Assembly: GCA_011391835.1 (NCBI GenBank)
Contig: JAABPS010000230.1
Coordinates: 1-5,055, forward strand
From: Desulfobacteraceae bacterium
Lineage (GTDB): Bacteria; Desulfobacterota; Desulfobacteria; Desulfobacterales; JAABPS01
DNA: 5,055 bases
Reading direction: 5' to 3'
Part shown: positions 1 to 5,055 of the stretch, in pieces
Position numbering within the stretch: the stretch's first letter is position 1
How the letters are laid out: each line of letters starts with the position of its first letter
The notes under the pieces: generated by a model
The model's database searches: none
The model's input: the letters and a program-made list of their open reading frames with translations, nothing else
Told to the model about the DNA's origin: nothing
Translations under genes and position numbers: made by a program

Positions 1-2
1 CC

Positions 3-31
3 TTGACATACAATGTCCGGTTTTCTATACT
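3..31 (+). promoter_or_regulatory. Sigma70-type promoter of the MBL-fold hydrolase gene
   Basis: A perfect -35 hexamer TTGACA (3-8) is followed after exactly 17 bases by TATACT (26-31), which matches the -10 consensus at five of six positions. Transcription would start near 37-40, giving a leader of about 20 bases that contains the ribosome-binding site AGGGA (48-52), six bases before the ATG at 59. Hexamers, spacing and position all agree, so this is a strong prediction of a housekeeping promoter. There is no extended -10 TG and no evident operator, so expression may be largely constitutive (inference). Confidence 0.8.
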
Positions 32-58
32 CAAGATCAAAAAAGTGAGGGAAATACC

Positions 59-763
59 ATGAAGAAATTAAGTGCCTTGATTGCAGTTTTATTAACCGCC
101 AGCGGTTTTTTATTTTCTCAAACAAGGACTGACAATATGGTAGAAAATATCCATTGGTTTAAACAGGCTTCAGTAAAGATTGACGCCGGCACGATGAGGA
201 TATTCATCGATCCGGTAAATATCACCTCCAATGAGAAGGCTGACATCATCTTAATTACACATGATCACGGCGATCATTTTTCGCCGGCTGATATTGAGAA
301 ACTGTCCAAAGATGATACTGTGATCGTAACATCGTTCAATACTTCCAATCTCAAGATGACGCCTATGGTGTTATTGCCAAACCAAAACGTCACAATCAAG
401 GGTATAAAAATTGAAACAGTGCCTGCCTATAATATCGTTAAGACAAATTTTCACCCAAAATCCAAGAATTTTGTTGGTTATATAATTACAGTCGAAGGCG
501 TACGAATCTATCACGCAGGAGACACGGAAAGAATACCGGAAATGAAAAAATTTTCGTGCGATATAGCCCTCCTTCCTTTAGGGCAGACATATACAATGAA
601 TTCAGTGGACGATGCGATTCATGCTGCCCTTGATGTAAAAGCAAAAATTGCAATACCCATTCACTTCGGGATGTACGAAGGAACTGAAAATGACGCCAAA
701 CACTTTGTTAATGAACTGACAAAAAAGAATGTAAAAGCTATGATCCTGGAACAGGAAAAATAA
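59..763 (+). CDS. Exported MBL-fold metal-dependent hydrolase (UlaG/UPF0173-like)
   Basis: A 234-residue protein of the metallo-beta-lactamase fold. Residues 1-20 form a signal peptide (MKK, then a hydrophobic stretch ending near FLFSQ). There is no lipobox cysteine, so the mature enzyme is probably periplasmic. The metal-binding motif HDHGDH lies at 68-73 (H68, H70, D72, H73). Later ligands are H152/D155 in YHAGDT and H202 in PIHFG. LPLGQTYTM (172-180) is typical of the UPF0173/UlaG branch, which acts as a hydrolase; UlaG itself opens ascorbate-6-phosphate lactone. The substrate here is unknown: none of the ascorbate genes is nearby, and an exported location argues against a phosphorylated cytosolic substrate. 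The length fits the family plus a signal peptide, so the gene looks complete. The start is set by AGGGA six bases upstream and by the signal peptide beginning there. It appears monocistronic. The family assignment is firm; the function is not. Confidence 0.9.
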   Translation: MKKLSALIAVLLTASGFLFSQTRTDNMVENIHWFKQASVKIDAGTMRIFIDPVNITSNEKADIILITHDHGDHFSPADIEKLSKDDTVIVTSFNTSNLKMTPMVLLPNQNVTIKGIKIETVPAYNIVKTNFHPKSKNFVGYIITVEGVRIYHAGDTERIPEMKKFSCDIALLPLGQTYTMNSVDDAIHAALDVKAKIAIPIHFGMYEGTENDAKHFVNELTKKNVKAMILEQEK

Positions 764-764
764 C

Positions 765-791
765 ATTCCCCGCAGTACCTGCGAATGGAAT
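765..791 (+). repeat. Imperfect hairpin just after the hydrolase stop codon
   Basis: ATTCC (765-769) pairs with GGAAT (787-791), and CGCAG (771-775) pairs with CTGCG (779-783) around a TAC loop. An asymmetric internal loop (C770 against AAT 784-786) separates the two stems. It begins two bases after the TAA. No T-run follows, so it is not a classical intrinsic terminator. It could protect the 3' end of the transcript or be chance. Confidence 0.4.
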
Positions 792-943
792 ATAGAAGAG
801 ATGCCTGGTTAGCTGACAGATGGTTTTCTGAAATGGGATTTTTTGAAAGAGATCAAGCCCTCATTAAAGTGCAAAGACAGTGGAGACAGGGGCGTCCTAT
901 ATTTTTACATTTAATAAGAAATAATTCTTTTAGTTTTAGTTGA
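785..943 (+). other. Possible small ORF or gene remnant, 52 codons
   Basis: An ATG at 785 opens 52 codons ending in TGA at 941-943. The predicted peptide begins MEYRRDAWLADRWFSEMGFF and is rich in aromatic and charged residues, which looks more protein-like than a random shadow. I do not recognise it. There is no Shine-Dalgarno sequence before the ATG. The frame is the same as that of the upstream hydrolase gene and is open from that gene's stop codon onward. Its last 15 codons run into the AT-rich island, so any original coding sequence may have been cut by that junction. It could be a decayed gene, a lost C-terminal extension of the hydrolase, or chance. Confidence 0.2.
887..899 (+). repeat. 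Partial outer copy of the GGGCGTCC core repeat
   Basis: CAGGGGCGTCCTA resembles the left end of the inverted repeat that begins 70 bases further on (CAACGGGCGTCCCTA), with one base missing in each half. It has the same orientation as that left copy. Base composition drops sharply from about this point rightward, so it may mark the outer edge of the AT-rich island. The match is short and could be coincidental. Confidence 0.3.
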
Positions 944-956
944 ATGATTAAAATAT

Positions 957-978
957 AAAAATGCAACGGGCGTCCCTA
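957..978 (+). repeat. Left arm of 22-base inverted repeat around the AT-rich gene
   Basis: This segment reads AAAAATGCAACGGGCGTCCC followed by TA. The reverse complement of 1801-1822 matches it at 19 of 22 positions, the three differences being G/A, C/A and G/A. The two arms lie 822 bases apart and enclose the membrane-protein gene. The length, similarity and placement resemble terminal inverted repeats of an insertion sequence or a MITE-like element. No target-site duplication is obvious outside the arms. Confidence 0.5.
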
Positions 979-1041
979 AAGTCCCAAAGTCACTATGTTT
1001 CTTTTTTCAATAATCAGATAAAATATACTTGGAATTTCATA

Positions 1042-1782
1042 ATGAAAAAGAAATTACGAATCACTATTATATTTTTCATAGTCATAATTGTCGTCTATTT
1101 TTATGATAATTTTGACAAGATAATGTCATCTGATTTTGGATTGCTTTACAACAATCTTACTTCTACAGAAATTGGAAAGGTTATTATTTTTTGGCTTCTG
1201 CCCACAATAGGAGCTGTTTTGATTGGTTTGGTTGCAAAATACATTTATGACACAAATCGATTGAATAAACTGCTTATAATTGAAATGAGCGAAAACATTG
1301 ATAGATTGAAGAAGGTACAGAAGGACCTATCTTTACGTGTTATACCCCAAGTGAATAGCAATAACGAGACAATTGGAATTCAAGTATCAGATAAAATAGT
1401 AACCAGCATATATGACAAAATTCATACAGAAGGCTTATTTTACAACATAATTTATCCGAAAAAGAAGAGAGCTGATTTATCAAAAGCAATTTATAATTCC
1501 AAAGATATAATAGACCAAATAGATGATTGTATAGATAGTTATGTGGAAACAAGGCAAAAATACTTTTCACAACAGGCGAAATACAAATCTGAAATTGTAG
1601 AGAAAATAAACATTGAATCTGAAAACTGTATTGTTAAAAATTATTTGATTGAAGTCGCATCGAAGGTAATAGATTATAATATAGATAAGTTTCAAAAAAT
1701 TATTGAAAGTCAAAAACAATATACTTTATGGAATAGATTGAAGCTATTTATAGGTTATTCTGCATACGATAAATCAGATTAG
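1042..1782 (+). CDS. Two-helix membrane protein of unknown function
   Basis: A 246-residue protein that I do not recognise. The N-terminus MKKK is followed by a first membrane helix (about 5-21), a short external loop (22-44) and a second helix (about 45-68). The remaining 178 residues are hydrophilic, probably helical and cytoplasmic, by the positive-inside rule. After helix 2 comes LLIIEMSENIDRL (77-89), a pattern seen in many uncharacterised membrane proteins. No catalytic motif is visible. An ATG at 961 would add 27 residues, but it has no ribosome-binding site, lies inside the left inverted-repeat arm, and would put polar sequence before a natural MKKK start. At 1042 a weak GGA lies eight bases upstream. 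A -10-like TATAAA (954-959), with only a poor -35, would start transcription after 961, which fits the inner start. The gene is much more AT-rich than its neighbours (25-30% G+C in sampled rows), a sign of transfer. Its position between inverted repeats suggests cargo. It is a real gene by length and membrane pattern; its role is unknown. Confidence 0.7.
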   Translation: MKKKLRITIIFFIVIIVVYFYDNFDKIMSSDFGLLYNNLTSTEIGKVIIFWLLPTIGAVLIGLVAKYIYDTNRLNKLLIIEMSENIDRLKKVQKDLSLRVIPQVNSNNETIGIQVSDKIVTSIYDKIHTEGLFYNIIYPKKKRADLSKAIYNSKDIIDQIDDCIDSYVETRQKYFSQQAKYKSEIVEKINIESENCIVKNYLIEVASKVIDYNIDKFQKIIESQKQYTLWNRLKLFIGYSAYDKSD

Positions 1783-1783
1783 A

Positions 1784-1803
1784 TGTCTAATAGTGTCTAA
1801 TAG
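1784..1803 (+). repeat. Tandem duplication of TGTCTAATAG
   Basis: TGTCTAATAG occurs twice with no gap (1784-1793 and 1794-1803), two bases after the stop codon of the membrane-protein gene. The second copy runs into the right inverted-repeat arm. The exact 10-base duplication could be replication slippage or the scar of an insertion or excision event at the element end. Confidence 0.6.
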
Positions 1804-1822
1804 GGATGCCCTTTGTATTTTT
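1801..1822 (-). repeat. Right arm of 22-base inverted repeat around the AT-rich gene
   Basis: The reverse complement of this segment matches 957-978 at 19 of 22 positions, with the core reading GGGCATCCCTA. It begins 19 bases after the stop codon of the enclosed gene. Its inner seven bases TAGGGAT (1801-1807) can also pair locally with ATCCCTA (1835-1841). In addition, CAGATTAG (1775-1782) is complementary to CTAATCTG (1839-1846). These two local pairings share bases 1839-1841 and so exclude each other. A T-run (1818-1823) lies between them, so this area might serve as a weak transcription end for the + strand gene. Confidence 0.5.
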
Positions 1823-1887
1823 TATTTATATTCTATCCCTAATCTGCTAAACAACCGGGCATACCCAGACAAGCCAGAATAGATGAG

Positions 1888-1906
1888 GGGTAATTGAGCT
1901 CAACCC
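1888..1906. repeat. Palindrome TTGAGCTCAA flanked by GGG and CCC
   Basis: A perfect 10-base palindrome TTGAGCTCAA (1894-1903) is flanked by GGG on the left (1888-1890, after a TAA spacer) and CCC directly on the right (1904-1906). An exact tandem TTGAAAT pair follows (1907-1913 and 1914-1920). It lies between two converging genes. It may be an operator-like site or part of a bidirectional transcript end, but there is no adjacent gene start for it to regulate. Confidence 0.35.
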
Positions 1907-1926
1907 TTGAAATTTGAAATATAGAC

Positions 1927-1967
1927 AATTGATACACTCCGGTTTTGCAAAGCAAATTTTATCAATT
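1927..1967. terminator. Nested inverted repeat just beyond the amrS stop codon
   Basis: AATTGATA (1927-1934) and TATCAATT (1960-1967) form a perfect eight-base inverted repeat. Inside it, TTTGC (1944-1948) pairs with GCAAA (1952-1956) around an AAA loop. It begins three bases after the amrS stop codon on the - strand, where the end of that transcript is expected. The outer stem is A/T-rich and no clear U-run follows, so termination here is only a possibility. Confidence 0.3.
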
Positions 1968-1970
1968 TAC

Positions 1971-2984
1971 TTACATACCAATGCCATCAATTGAGGCACC
2001 ACAGTGAACACATCCGCTATTCTTTATTAAGTTTTTCCGGACGTGGAATCCCCAGCGTTCAATAAGTAATTCTTTGCACTTCCAGCAGAACGTGTTCTCT
2101 CCGTTTTCACCAGGCGCGTTTCCTGTGTAAACATATTTCAACCCGGCATTCATACCTATTTCACGTGCAGAAATAAGTGTTTTTACAGGCGTAGGCGGTT
2201 TGTCCGTCAGGCGATAGGTGGGATGAAAGCGGCTGATGTGCCATGGTGTTTCAGGGCCAAGCGACGCTGCGATGAATGAAGCCAGATTTTTTAACTCTTC
2301 CGTATCATCATTTAGCCCGGGGATAATCAGCGTGGTTATTTCCACAAATATGCCCAGCTTTTTCATCTGGATGAGTGTCTCTTTGACAGGCTCAAGTTTT
2401 GCATCGCAGATATTTTTATAAAAATCACCGCTAAATGCCTTTAAATCCACGTTAGCCGCATCCAGATAGGGTTGTATCATTTGGAGTGCTTCTGCCGTCA
2501 TGTACCCGTTGGTTACAAAAACATTCTTGATTCCTTTTTGAGTAGCAATTTTTGCGGTTTCAAAAGCAAACTCAAAATAAATGGTTGGTTCCGTATAGGT
2601 GTACGATATGCTCGCGCAGTTGTTTTTTACTGCCGCATCGACAATCGCCGCAGGTTCAACAGTGTCTCCACGTATTTCCCCGTTATGATCAGACGGCATC
2701 TGAGCGATATCTGAATTCTGGCAGAAACGACATTTGAAATTACAGCCCACAGTTGCAACGGAAAAGGATAGACTTCCGGGCATAAAATGGAAAAGAGGTT
2801 TTTTTTCAATGGGATCAATATGGCTTGCGATTAATTTCCCATACACAAGCGTATGCAAGATACCGTTTTGGTTTTCGCGCACATTGCATTTCCCTCGCTC
2901 TCCTTCCCTGATGACGCATCGGTGGTGGCAAAGGTCGCAGCGCACTTTTTTATCTTTCAGCGGTTTGTAGAGCAATGCCTCCAT
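1971..2984 (-). CDS. amrS: AmmeMemoRadiSam-type radical SAM enzyme AmrS
   Basis: A 337-residue cytoplasmic iron-sulfur enzyme of the COG1180 group, related to pyruvate formate-lyase activases. The radical SAM cluster motif CNFKCRFC is at 81-88 (C81, C85, C88), which binds the 4Fe-4S cluster that cleaves SAM. An N-terminal cysteine group (C16, C19, C23, C33) and two C-terminal CxxC pairs (C300/C303, C325/C328) flanking an LLIERWGF segment are typical of AmrS and probably bind metal. Other family signatures are SYTYTEPT (127-134), FVTNGY (156-161) and NVDLKAF (178-184). The length matches the family. The start ATG has AAGGA eight bases upstream, and that site overlaps the stop codon of the preceding methyltransferase gene; the 12-base gap implies translational coupling. 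The radical reaction of AmrS is not established, and its usual partners (AmmeMemoRadiSam proteins A and B) are absent from this window. The family call is strong; the substrate is unknown. Confidence 0.9.
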   Translation of the reverse strand: MEALLYKPLKDKKVRCDLCHHRCVIREGERGKCNVRENQNGILHTLVYGKLIASHIDPIEKKPLFHFMPGSLSFSVATVGCNFKCRFCQNSDIAQMPSDHNGEIRGDTVEPAAIVDAAVKNNCASISYTYTEPTIYFEFAFETAKIATQKGIKNVFVTNGYMTAEALQMIQPYLDAANVDLKAFSGDFYKNICDAKLEPVKETLIQMKKLGIFVEITTLIIPGLNDDTEELKNLASFIAASLGPETPWHISRFHPTYRLTDKPPTPVKTLISAREIGMNAGLKYVYTGNAPGENGENTFCWKCKELLIERWGFHVRKNLIKNSGCVHCGASIDGIGM

Positions 2985-2991
2985 GCATCCG

Positions 2992-2999
2992 TTCCTTTA
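2992..2999 (-). promoter_or_regulatory. amrS ribosome-binding site overlapping the methyltransferase stop
   Basis: On the - strand the sequence TAAAGGAA contains the TAA stop of the methyltransferase gene immediately followed by AGGA. The spacing to the amrS ATG (2982-2984) is eight bases. Ribosomes ending the first gene would sit on the initiation site of the second, which is a classic arrangement for coupled translation. It supports the chosen amrS start and a shared mRNA. Confidence 0.75.
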
Positions 3000-3785
3000 A
3001 ATGTCATCAGAATTTTTAGGGCCAAAGACCTGTTTAATTTGACTGCTCAACACCCGCTGTGCCGGTTTTGTTTTGAATTTTAAAGGAAGCGGCGTTGTCC
3101 TGAATCGGGGAGCAAGGGTGACAGCGATCCCCGTATATTCACCAAAGGGGCATTTTTGTACAAGGCTTGATCGTTCAACACGCTGTGAAACCTTTCCTGC
3201 AGCAGAAGGAAATTGACCTACCGTTTTCCACGATATGGGAACATCTCCCATACATTGCCGGATCATCTGTTTTAGCTCCCATATACTGAAAAAGCGCGCA
3301 CGGTTAAAAAATGTGGAAGAGAAGACTCCTTGAATTCTTCGTTGTACACCTTTCATGGCATATTTGCTAAAAACGCCAAGATACATCTTGTCCTTGGCAG
3401 TTCGGCATGCTTCTTCAATGGCTTTTTCAGGATTCTCGGCAAATTCAAGGCACATAATGAGGCATGTATAATTAAACGAATTATCTTCAAACGGAAGATC
3501 TTCAGCTAATCCTCTGTGAAGGTCAACACGGTTTCCAAGGGTGTTTCTCTTGATATCGAGCATGTAAGGAGAGGGATCAATGGCGGTCGCCTGAAGGCCC
3601 ATGTCAAGAAAAGGTTTCAGGCTGGCGCCGGTGCCGCAGCCTATCCCCAGAACCGTTTCATTCCGGTGAGGCTTCAGCAGATCGATCATCAACTGATGCT
3701 GAAGATCAGCGGCAAAAAGGTTATTCGGCCTGTTAAACCACTTCTCATAATCTGCCGCGGTATTAAAGTCGAAAACATAGCCCAT
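2997..3785 (-). CDS. Class I SAM-dependent methyltransferase
   Basis: A 262-residue soluble Rossmann-fold methyltransferase of the Methyltransf_11/UbiE-like kind, transferring a methyl group from S-adenosylmethionine to an unknown acceptor. The SAM-binding loop is VLGIGCGTG (45-53). The end of strand beta-2 is AIDPS (68-72), with D70 expected to hold the ribose hydroxyls. The region after motif II is LAEDLPFEDNSFNYT (93-107). One oddity is that the acidic residue usually found in motif I (E/D before xGxGxG) is replaced by glycine (G47). The C-terminal third (about 205-262) holds PFGEYTGIAVTLAPRF and a basic tail and is probably the substrate-specific part. Only one start is possible, because an in-frame TAG lies four codons upstream of the ATG. 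That start lacks a visible Shine-Dalgarno sequence, so initiation may be weak or leader-dependent. It is tightly coupled to amrS, which suggests a common pathway or shared substrate. Confidence 0.85.
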   Translation of the reverse strand: MGYVFDFNTAADYEKWFNRPNNLFAADLQHQLMIDLLKPHRNETVLGIGCGTGASLKPFLDMGLQATAIDPSPYMLDIKRNTLGNRVDLHRGLAEDLPFEDNSFNYTCLIMCLEFAENPEKAIEEACRTAKDKMYLGVFSKYAMKGVQRRIQGVFSSTFFNRARFFSIWELKQMIRQCMGDVPISWKTVGQFPSAAGKVSQRVERSSLVQKCPFGEYTGIAVTLAPRFRTTPLPLKFKTKPAQRVLSSQIKQVFGPKNSDDI

Positions 3786-3851
3786 AAAAATAATCTATTG
3801 GAAAAAGGACATTTTATCAAGGAAAAGATTGTTGGGTGCTTTATGAAATCG

Positions 3852-3905
3852 ATTCGTTTTCGAATGTTATTTCAATATGTAAATCATACAGGTTATCACC
3901 GTGAT
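3852..3905. repeat. Short palindromes in the helicase-methyltransferase gap
   Basis: The 135-base gap (3786-3920) contains a small hairpin, ATTCG (3852-3856) with CGAAT (3861-3865) around TTTT, and an 11-base palindrome ATCACCGTGAT (3895-3905). The latter lies 16 bases beyond the helicase stop codon on the - strand. Either could be an operator or a weak processing site. I found no pair of promoter hexamers with proper spacing on the - strand here, so the methyltransferase-amrS pair may be read through from the helicase transcript. Confidence 0.25.
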
Positions 3906-3920
3906 TGCCCTATCGCTACA

Positions 3921-5055
3921 CTACGGGCTGCTTTTCGCTGCCTGCGGTTTTTTTCTCCTTTTCCGCTTTGGACGCCTTTTCACGGGAGGCTGTTCTGGTT
4001 CTGAGCTTACATCTTCATCCGGTCCAAAACCAAAAAATGCACCAGGAGCCATTCGTTTCCCTTTGCCTGGAACATCCTTTCGTTTCTTCTGCTTTTCAGC
4101 AGGGGCTTTTGCGTTTTTCCTGCCAGACGGCCTCGAAACCCTTTTTTTATCCATTAAAACATATCCCGCTTTGTCCTCTACGAACCATTCATCCTTCGGC
4201 CAAACTACCGGAATTTTGTAATCAAGCATTTCTTCCAGAGGTTCCAGATAAAAGACATTTTCTTCACAGGCGAGTGAAAACGCTTTTCCTATTTTACCTG
4301 CCCGGGCGGTCCGCCCGATCCGGTGAACATAGTTTTCCGGATCCTGAGGCAGATCATAATTGAAGACATGACTGATGTCTTCCACATGTATGCCGCGTGA
4401 AGCAACATCTGTTGCCACAAGTATTTTGATGTTACCTTTTTTAAATTGCTCCATGAGCTTGAATCTTTTTTTCTGCGGAAGATCACCGGTAATTCCTTCT
4501 GCTGGAAACCCATTGCCTTTAAGTTTTCGGGTGAGCCATTCCACGCCCGATTTGGTATTTACAAAAACAAGCACCCTGCTCCACTCTTCTTTTTTAAGCA
4601 AACCAAGGAACAGGGAAAGCTTGCTTTTGCTTTCCACATGAAATAAGGACTGCTCAATTCCTTTGACGGTGATTTCTTCCGGGGTAACAGATATAAATTC
4701 CGGAGCGTTCATATATTCGTAGGTCAGTTCCATCACGCGAAGCGAAAGAGTGGCTGAAAATAGCATGGATTGCCGTTTATTGAAATGAGGAAGCTTGCGA
4801 AGGATATATCTCATATCCTTTGAAAAACCCATATCCAGCAGACGGTCCGCTTCATCAACAACAACGATTTGAATATTATCCGTTTTAAAAATATTTTGCT
4901 TTTGATAATCGATCAGCCGGCCCGGAGTGCCAATAACGATATCAACCCCCTGACGGAGCACATCCGCCTGCTGGCGATACTGAACTCCGCCAACCACCTG
5001 CAACATGCTAAGCTCCGTATAACGGCCTATAATCTTTGCTTCTTCATAGATTTGA
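3921..5055 (-). CDS. rhlB: RhlB-like DEAD-box RNA helicase, 5' end beyond the window
   Basis: An ATP-dependent RNA helicase that unwinds short RNA duplexes; in enterobacteria RhlB assists the RNA degradosome. The frame is open to the window edge, so the ATG at 5004-5006 is internal. The visible 377 residues begin QIYEEAK, the stretch that normally follows motif Ia (PTREL). Missing are the Q motif, the P-loop and motif Ia, about 90-110 residues. Visible motifs, numbered from that first Q, are TPGR 43-46, DEAD 67-70, SAT 100-102, VLVFVN 161-166, TGDLPQKKR 189-197, ATDVASRGI 214-222 and HRIGRTARAG 244-253. The phrases TGD-QKKR, VFNYDLP, SLACEE and an EEW before motif IV closely resemble E. coli RhlB. 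From about residue 300 a low-complexity tail rich in lysine, arginine and proline follows, ending KRRPKRKRRKKPQAAKSSP; it probably binds RNA. Family membership is certain; the exact RhlB name is likely but rests on remembered similarity. Confidence 0.88.
   Translation of the reverse strand, partial: QIYEEAKIIGRYTELSMLQVVGGVQYRQQADVLRQGVDIVIGTPGRLIDYQKQNIFKTDNIQIVVVDEADRLLDMGFSKDMRYILRKLPHFNKRQSMLFSATLSLRVMELTYEYMNAPEFISVTPEEITVKGIEQSLFHVESKSKLSLFLGLLKKEEWSRVLVFVNTKSGVEWLTRKLKGNGFPAEGITGDLPQKKRFKLMEQFKKGNIKILVATDVASRGIHVEDISHVFNYDLPQDPENYVHRIGRTARAGKIGKAFSLACEENVFYLEPLEEMLDYKIPVVWPKDEWFVEDKAGYVLMDKKRVSRPSGRKNAKAPAEKQKKRKDVPGKGKRMAPGAFFGFGPDEDVSSEPEQPPVKRRPKRKRRKKPQAAKSSP

Noticed and set aside
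765..791. Intrinsic terminator after the hydrolase gene
   Set aside because: The stem is interrupted and is followed by ATAGAAGAGATG rather than a T-run.
764..814. Integron attC-like site (AAC at 762-764, GTTAGCT at 808-814)
   Set aside because: Neither end fits the RYYYAAC or GTTRRRY core, and there is no integrase or gene-cassette array.
961..1041. Upstream ATG at 961 as the start of the membrane-protein gene
   Set aside because: There is no ribosome-binding site, it lies inside the inverted-repeat arm, the candidate promoter would start downstream of it, and the natural MKKK plus membrane helix begins at 1042.
1340..1570. A 76-codon - strand ORF inside the membrane-protein gene
   Set aside because: It lies antisense to a longer ORF with coherent membrane topology and has no ribosome-binding site or motif.
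2236..3083. Several ORFs of 60-80 codons on the + strand and a 63-codon one on the - strand
   Set aside because: They overlap the well-supported amrS and methyltransferase genes in other frames and encode no recognisable motif.
3786..3920. A - strand promoter built on TTGAAA, or on TAAAAT as -10
   Set aside because: No partner hexamer of acceptable quality lies at a 16-18 base spacing from either.
3516..4646. Long + strand ORFs of up to 162 codons opposite the methyltransferase and helicase genes
   Set aside because: They are antisense to genes with clear conserved motifs, and their translations look like shadow sequence.
5004..5006. ATG as the true start of the helicase gene
   Set aside because: The frame is open to the window edge and the upstream residues QIYEEAK match the conserved stretch after motif Ia, so the gene continues beyond the window.

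Overview
This 5,055-base window looks like a stretch of Gram-negative bacterial chromosome. The protein sequences suggest a sulfate-reducer-type deltaproteobacterium (Desulfobacteraceae-like). That placement is only an inference from overall protein style: an RhlB-type helicase with a long basic tail beside a methyltransferase and an AmrS-type radical SAM enzyme. No rRNA, tRNA, CRISPR array or recognisable transposase gene is present.

Left part, + strand (1-763). A near-consensus sigma70 promoter (3-31) drives a short leader and a complete gene for an exported metallo-beta-lactamase-fold hydrolase of the UlaG/UPF0173 type (59-763). The same reading frame stays open for 59 more codons beyond its stop codon (764-940), with an imperfect hairpin just after the stop.

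Middle (about 890-1850). This is an AT-rich island: two sampled 60-base rows hold 15 and 18 G+C, against 23 in a row of the first gene and 32 in a row of the methyltransferase gene. It carries one gene for a two-helix membrane protein of unknown function (best start 1042, end 1782). The gene is enclosed by a 22-base imperfect inverted repeat (957-978 and 1801-1822, 19 of 22 identical) built on a GGGCRTCCCTA core, with weaker copies of the core nearby. The composition and the flanking repeats suggest acquired DNA, possibly a non-autonomous mobile element with cargo. This is the most unusual part of the window.

Right part, - strand (5055 down to 1971). Three genes lie in the same direction: the 3' part of an RhlB-like DEAD-box RNA helicase gene (running off the window edge), a class I SAM-dependent methyltransferase gene, and a gene for an AmmeMemoRadiSam-type radical SAM enzyme (AmrS). 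The last two are tightly coupled: 12 bases separate them and the amrS ribosome-binding site overlaps the methyltransferase stop codon, so they are probably co-translated. A 135-base gap separates the helicase from this pair, and I found no convincing promoter in it. The amrS gene converges on the membrane-protein gene across a 188-base spacer rich in short palindromes and tandem repeats.

Nothing here is clearly a new multi-gene system. The candidates for a second look are the repeat-bounded AT-rich island and the methyltransferase-AmrS pair.
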